This document shows, piece by piece, positions 60,139 through 64,000 of a stretch of DNA of 64,000 bases. Origin of the DNA: Ramlibacter sp. Leaf400 (lineage in GTDB: Bacteria; Pseudomonadota; Gammaproteobacteria; Burkholderiales; Burkholderiaceae_C); contig NZ_LMQL01000008.1 of assembly GCF_001424545.1 (NCBI RefSeq), forward strand, positions 62,001-126,000, written 5' to 3'. The position numbers and the translations under genes were made by a program. How positions within the stretch are numbered: position 1 is the first letter of the stretch; every line of letters begins with the position of its first letter. The notes under the pieces were generated by a model. That model had not been told where the DNA came from and made no database searches. It saw only the letters and a list, made by a program, of their open reading frames with translations.

Positions 60139-62439
60139 TCAGCTCGTGAACCCGATGCTGCGCGACTCGCGCACTTCCGGCTTGATGCGGTGCTCGGCCT
60201 CGAGCTGTTCCAGGAATTCCAGCGGCCCGAAGTCGGGGGCCGCCAGGATGTCCACCTGCCGTTTCACCGCCGCGAAGTCGCCGGGGCACAGCTGGTCCAG
60301 TCGCGCGAGCCGGCCGCGGATCTCCCCGTTCAACGCATCGACGTCGCCGCCCAGCGCCTCGTTGATGAACATGGTTTCGCGCTGGGCCGCCGTCAGCGGC
60401 TTGAAGCGGATCTTGAAGGTGAAGCGCCGCAGCGCGGCCTGGTCGATGCGGTCCAGCAGGTTGGTGGTGCAGACGAAGATGCCGGCGAAGCGCTCCATGC
60501 CCTGCAGCATCTCGTTCACTTCCGTCACCTCGTAGGTGCGCTGCGCGCCGCGGCGGTCCTGCAGGAAGCTGTCGGCCTCGTCCAGCAGCAGCACCGACTT
60601 CTCGTCCTCGGCCTCGCGGAACATGGCGGCCATGTTCTGTTCGGTCTCGCCGACGAACTTGCTCATGAGGTCGCTGGCCTGCTTGACCAGCAGCGGCCGG
60701 TCGACCTGGCGCGCGATGTGTTCGGCCAGCGCTGTCTTGCCGGTGCCCGGCGCGCCGTAGAAGCACAGGGTGCCGTGGCCGCGCGCCTTGAGCGCCTCCA
60801 CGATGCGCGTCACCTCGAAGCGGCTCTCCACGTTCAGCATCCCCAGGTCGTAGGTGGTGACACTGGGGCGCTGGGCGCCCGGCGCGCGGTTGCCCAGCGC
60901 CTGGTCGGCGTTGCGCAACTGGCGCTCGATCAGCTGCTCCACCGGCGTGGCCGTCCCCGAGGCGAGACCCGCGAAGCGCACCGCGGTGCGGATCTGCGCC
61001 GGCGTCAGGCCCTTGCGTTCCGTCAGCTTGGCGACGAAGTCGTCGGACACGGCCACGCCCTCCAGCGTCTTGCGCACCAGGCCTTCGCGCGCGCCGGGCG
61101 GCGGCGACGTCAGCTCCAGGTGGTAGGCGAAGCGGCGGCGGAAGGCCGGGTCGATCTGCTCGATGCGGTTGGTGACCCACAGCGTGGGCACCGGGTTGGA
61201 CTCCAGGATCTGGTTGACCCAGGCCTTGCCGCTCACGCTGCCGTTGGACGGCGCGGCCACCTGCTCGGCGCGCGCGATCAGCTGCGCGGCCTCGGAGCTG
61301 ATGGGCGGGAACACGTCCTCGACCTCGTCGAACAGCAGGGCCGCCTGAGCGCTGCCCTTGAGGAACACCTGCGCGATCTGCAGCGAGCGGTAGCGGTCGC
61401 GGCCGGACAGCGAATTCCCGTCGCGGTCCGCGTACTCCACCTCGAACAGCTCCAGCCCCGCGGCCTGCGCCACCACCTTGGCCAGCTCGGTCTTGCCGGT
61501 GCCGGGCGGGCCGTACAGCAGCACGTTGACGCCCGGTTCCTTGCGGTCGACCGCGTTGCGCAGCAGCGCACACAGCACCTGCGCGTCCTCCTGCACGAAG
61601 GCGAAGTCGGCCAGGGCCAGGTCGCTCTTGGCGCTGGGGCGGGTGAACACCGCCATCAGCTCGCTCTGGTCGCGGTATTCGCGCATCAGCACCGGTGGCA
61701 GCTTCTCGCTGACCTTCATCAGGTCGGCCAGGTCGGTGATGTTGTGCTCGGAGATCAGGTTCTCCACCAGCCCGATGCGCTCCAACCGCGAGCCGGCCCG
61801 CAGCGCCTCGCCGACGTCCGCGGCGTTGACGCCGGCGATGTCGGCGATGGCGGCATAGGCCTCGGGCGCGTTGTTCACCTTGAACTCGACCAGGATGCTG
61901 CGCAGGTCGCGCTGGTAGCGCGCCAGCGTGCCGTACAGCAGCAGCGCCCGCTCGGCCTTGTTGAGCTGCAGCAGGCCGGAGAGCGCGTCGATGTTCTTCT
62001 CCACCAGGGTGGACTGCTTCTTCAGCGCATGGGTCAGCCATTCGCCGGTGACGGTGAGCACCGAAAGCAGGTCCTTGGGCTGGTCCTTGGCGTACTCGTC
62101 CAGGTAGAAGAAGAGCGTGCCTTCCTCGTAGGGCCCGCGCCAGACGCCGTGGCGGTCCAGGAACTCGGGGGTGGACAGCTGCTCGTGGCCGCGCCAGAAC
62201 TCGTTGTCCTTGCAGCGGCGCCCCAGGAATTCGCGCAGCCGGCCCAGCGCGGGGGCCGGCCACACCAGGTGCCGGCCGGCCAGCGCCAGCAGGCCATTGA
62301 GGTCGCGGCGCACGTTGAACTTGCCGCCCTGCTTGGCCGCCAGCGTCAGCACGAAGTGCGAACACATGAGGTCGAGCACGGGCGCGTCCTTCAGCCCCGG
62401 CGAGGGAAGCATCTGCAGATCGACCGTACGCTTGACCAT
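60139..62439 (-). CDS. Tandem AAA+ ATPase, uncharacterised
   Basis: A 766-residue protein with two AAA+ modules after a helical N-terminal third (about 1-260). Module 1 has Walker A GPPGTGKT (K316), Walker B LLFDEVED (D371) and a lid with RRRFAYHLEL; module 2 has GAPGTGKT (K568), Walker B LLLDEADS (D620) and the matching lid RRFTFKIRF. Both lids carry Arg-finger-type arginines. The family is known from proteobacterial genomes but I know no function; the tandem design suggests a protein-remodelling machine like p97/ClpB-type ATPases, without their substrate-binding domains. It is divergent from ilvA and convergent with recQ. Confidence 0.85.
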   Translation of the reverse strand: MVKRTVDLQMLPSPGLKDAPVLDLMCSHFVLTLAAKQGGKFNVRRDLNGLLALAGRHLVWPAPALGRLREFLGRRCKDNEFWRGHEQLSTPEFLDRHGVWRGPYEEGTLFFYLDEYAKDQPKDLLSVLTVTGEWLTHALKKQSTLVEKNIDALSGLLQLNKAERALLLYGTLARYQRDLRSILVEFKVNNAPEAYAAIADIAGVNAADVGEALRAGSRLERIGLVENLISEHNITDLADLMKVSEKLPPVLMREYRDQSELMAVFTRPSAKSDLALADFAFVQEDAQVLCALLRNAVDRKEPGVNVLLYGPPGTGKTELAKVVAQAAGLELFEVEYADRDGNSLSGRDRYRSLQIAQVFLKGSAQAALLFDEVEDVFPPISSEAAQLIARAEQVAAPSNGSVSGKAWVNQILESNPVPTLWVTNRIEQIDPAFRRRFAYHLELTSPPPGAREGLVRKTLEGVAVSDDFVAKLTERKGLTPAQIRTAVRFAGLASGTATPVEQLIERQLRNADQALGNRAPGAQRPSVTTYDLGMLNVESRFEVTRIVEALKARGHGTLCFYGAPGTGKTALAEHIARQVDRPLLVKQASDLMSKFVGETEQNMAAMFREAEDEKSVLLLDEADSFLQDRRGAQRTYEVTEVNEMLQGMERFAGIFVCTTNLLDRIDQAALRRFTFKIRFKPLTAAQRETMFINEALGGDVDALNGEIRGRLARLDQLCPGDFAAVKRQVDILAAPDFGPLEFLEQLEAEHRIKPEVRESRSIGFTS

Positions 62440-62553
62440 GAGGCCGGGCTCCAGGGTTCAGGATTCGCGACGCCTACGATAACTCGGCTTCACCCCGCGT
62501 GGAAGGCATTCGCCGCCGCCGGTCGCCCCGCCCGGCCGCACGACAATGCGGCC

Positions 62554-63753
62554 ATGCTCGAACTCGCCGACATCCGCGCCGCCGCCGGCCGCCTGCAGGG
62601 CCAGGTGCTGCGCACGCCCTGCGTCGCTTCGCAGACGCTTTCACAGCTCACCGGGGCCCGCGTCTTCCTCAAATTCGAGAACCTGCAGTTCACCGCCTCC
62701 TTCAAGGAGCGGGGGGCCTGCAACAAGCTGACCCAGCTCAGCGAGACGGAACGCGCCCGCGGCGTGATCGCGATGAGCGCCGGCAACCACGCGCAGGGCG
62801 TGGCGTACCACGCGCAGCGGCTCGGGCTGCGGGCGGTGATCGTCATGCCGCGATTCACGCCCGGCGTGAAGGTGGAACGCACCCGGGGCTTTGGCGCTCA
62901 GGTGGTGCTGCATGGCGACACGCTGGACGAGGCGCGCGGCCATGCGCTGAAGCTGGCCGAAGAACAGGGCCTGACCTTCGTCCACCCGTACGACGACGAG
63001 GCCATCGTCGCCGGCCAGGGGACGGCAGCGCTGGAGATGCTGGAAGACGTGCCGGAGCTCGAGACCCTGGTGGTGTCGGTGGGCGGCGGCGGGCTGATCG
63101 CGGGCATGGCGCTGGCCGCCAAGGCCCTCAAGCCCGGCATCGAGGTCGTGGGCGTGCAGACCCTGCGCTTTCCCAACATGTACAACGCGGTCAAGCAGGC
63201 CACGCTGCCGCAGGGCGTGTCCACGATCGCCGAGGGCATCGCGGTGGGCACGCCGGGCAAGATCCCGCGCGCCATCATCGAGCGCTTCGTCGACGACATC
63301 CTGCTGGTGGACGAGGGCGACATCGAGCAGGCCATCGTGCTGCTGCTGGAGATCGAGAAGACCCTGGTCGAGGGCGCCGGCGCCGCGGGCCTGGCGGCGA
63401 TGCTCAAGCACCCCGAGCGCTTCCGCGGCCGCACCGTCGGGCTGGTGCTGGGCGGCGGCAACATCGACCCGATGCTGCTGGCGGCCATCATCGAGCGCGG
63501 CATGGCCCGCGCCGGGCGGCTGGCCCGCATCCGGGTCTGCGCCCGCGACGTGCCGGGGTCGCTGGCGCGCATCACGGCCACGGTGGCCGAGGCCGGCGCC
63601 AACGTCGACGAGGTCCACCACCAGCGCGCCTTCACCATGCTGGCGGCGCAGAACGTGGAGATCGAGCTGGTGATCCAGACCCGCGGCCCGCAGCACATCG
63701 AGGCGGTGCTGGACGCCCTGCACGCCGCAGGCTTCGAGGCCGAGCGCCAGTAG
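62554..63753 (+). CDS. ilvA: Threonine ammonia-lyase
   Basis: A 399-residue pyridoxal phosphate enzyme converting threonine to 2-oxobutanoate for isoleucine synthesis. K51 in ASFKERGA binds the cofactor; the phosphate-binding glycine loop is SVGGGGLIAGMA. A single ACT-like domain (about 325-399) suggests a shorter regulatory region than the biosynthetic E. coli enzyme, so isoleucine feedback may be weaker or it may serve catabolism. It diverges from the AAA+ gene, with 114 bases between starts. Confidence 0.94.
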   Translation: MLELADIRAAAGRLQGQVLRTPCVASQTLSQLTGARVFLKFENLQFTASFKERGACNKLTQLSETERARGVIAMSAGNHAQGVAYHAQRLGLRAVIVMPRFTPGVKVERTRGFGAQVVLHGDTLDEARGHALKLAEEQGLTFVHPYDDEAIVAGQGTAALEMLEDVPELETLVVSVGGGGLIAGMALAAKALKPGIEVVGVQTLRFPNMYNAVKQATLPQGVSTIAEGIAVGTPGKIPRAIIERFVDDILLVDEGDIEQAIVLLLEIEKTLVEGAGAAGLAAMLKHPERFRGRTVGLVLGGGNIDPMLLAAIIERGMARAGRLARIRVCARDVPGSLARITATVAEAGANVDEVHHQRAFTMLAAQNVEIELVIQTRGPQHIEAVLDALHAAGFEAERQ

Positions 63754-63778
63754 GCGCACCTGCTTATCATCCGCCGCC

Positions 63779-64000
63779 ATGACGCTCGACCAGCTGGATG
63801 CCGCCCTTCCCGAGTACTTCGCGCCCTGGGTGCAGGCGCTGGGCCTGCGCGCCGAGGCCTTCGACGCCGACAGCGTGACGCTGCGCCTGCCGCAGAGCGA
63901 CCAGCTCTCGCGCACCGGCAACATGCTGTGCGGCCAGGCCATGATGGCCGCGGCCGACACGGCGATGGTGCTGGCGCTGATCAACCAGTCCGGCGGCTTC
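63779..64000 (+). CDS. PaaI-family thioesterase, N-terminal part (runs off window)
   Basis: The first 74 codons of a small hot-dog-fold protein. The segment SRTGNMLCGQAMMAAADTAMVLAL matches the PaaI/YdiI-like thioesterase group, where the Gly-Gln and Asp residues help cleave acyl-CoA thioesters. It starts 25 bases after ilvA on the same strand and may be its operon partner. Substrate and full length cannot be judged from the fragment. Confidence 0.78.
   Translation, partial: MTLDQLDAALPEYFAPWVQALGLRAEAFDADSVTLRLPQSDQLSRTGNMLCGQAMMAAADTAMVLALINQSGGF

Overview
The window is compact, very GC-rich bacterial DNA with almost no unassigned space: no gap between genes exceeds about 220 bases. Gene content points to a betaproteobacterium of the order Burkholderiales, most like Comamonadaceae (Ramlibacter/Variovorax type; genus is a guess). 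The indicators are two orphan Bug/TctC-type solute receptors, a methionine synthase split into two genes, a TorF-type porin followed by glnK and amtB, a phasin, the order ssb - MFS - uvrA, and the lplT/alr pair. I saw no rRNA, tRNA, CRISPR array, transposase or phage gene.

Left part (1-26.8 kb) is mostly chromosomal housekeeping: the start of pntAA, a membrane metallophosphoesterase, nudJ and mnmA (separated by a Bug receptor and an unusual SDR on the other strand), an Xre/MbcA-RES toxin-antitoxin pair, ssb, an MFS exporter, uvrA, pyrF, an M48 protease, an AmpG-like permease, an acyl-CoA synthetase, an OmpR/histidine-kinase pair, a LysR-controlled YbfB-like transporter with a carboxymuconolactone-decarboxylase-family gene, and a minus-strand run radA - hypothetical - ilvE - zinc finger - waaF.

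Centre (26.9-36.8 kb) is a catabolic and accessory block between radA and alr. A MarR-type hpaR leads a tightly packed homoprotocatechuate meta-cleavage operon (hpaG1-G2-E-D-F-H-I) that would convert 3,4-dihydroxyphenylacetate to pyruvate and succinate semialdehyde. A class II aldolase and a ketopantoate-reductase-like gene follow, then a FitAB-like toxin-antitoxin pair with a near-perfect 31-bp operator, and a DMT transporter. A REP-like palindrome sits inside the operon; two related inverted-repeat doublets lie in convergent intergenic gaps elsewhere.

Right part (36.9-64 kb): alr and lplT diverge, then a second DMT transporter with glutathione peroxidase, a phasin, glcF/glcE without glcD, and an SMP-30 protein. 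The nitrogen block follows: a degenerate histidine-kinase-like protein, then porin-glnK-amtB on the minus strand with a good sigma-54 promoter and an NtrC-like upstream site. Next come comM, a beta-propeller lipoprotein of less GC-rich composition, a YihY/BrkB membrane protein, the two halves of MetH flanking an inserted Bug receptor, recQ, an uncharacterised tandem AAA+ ATPase, ilvA and the start of a PaaI-type thioesterase. The items I would look at first are the tandem AAA+ protein, the kinase-like protein beside amtB, the two toxin-antitoxin control regions and the composition of the hpa block.
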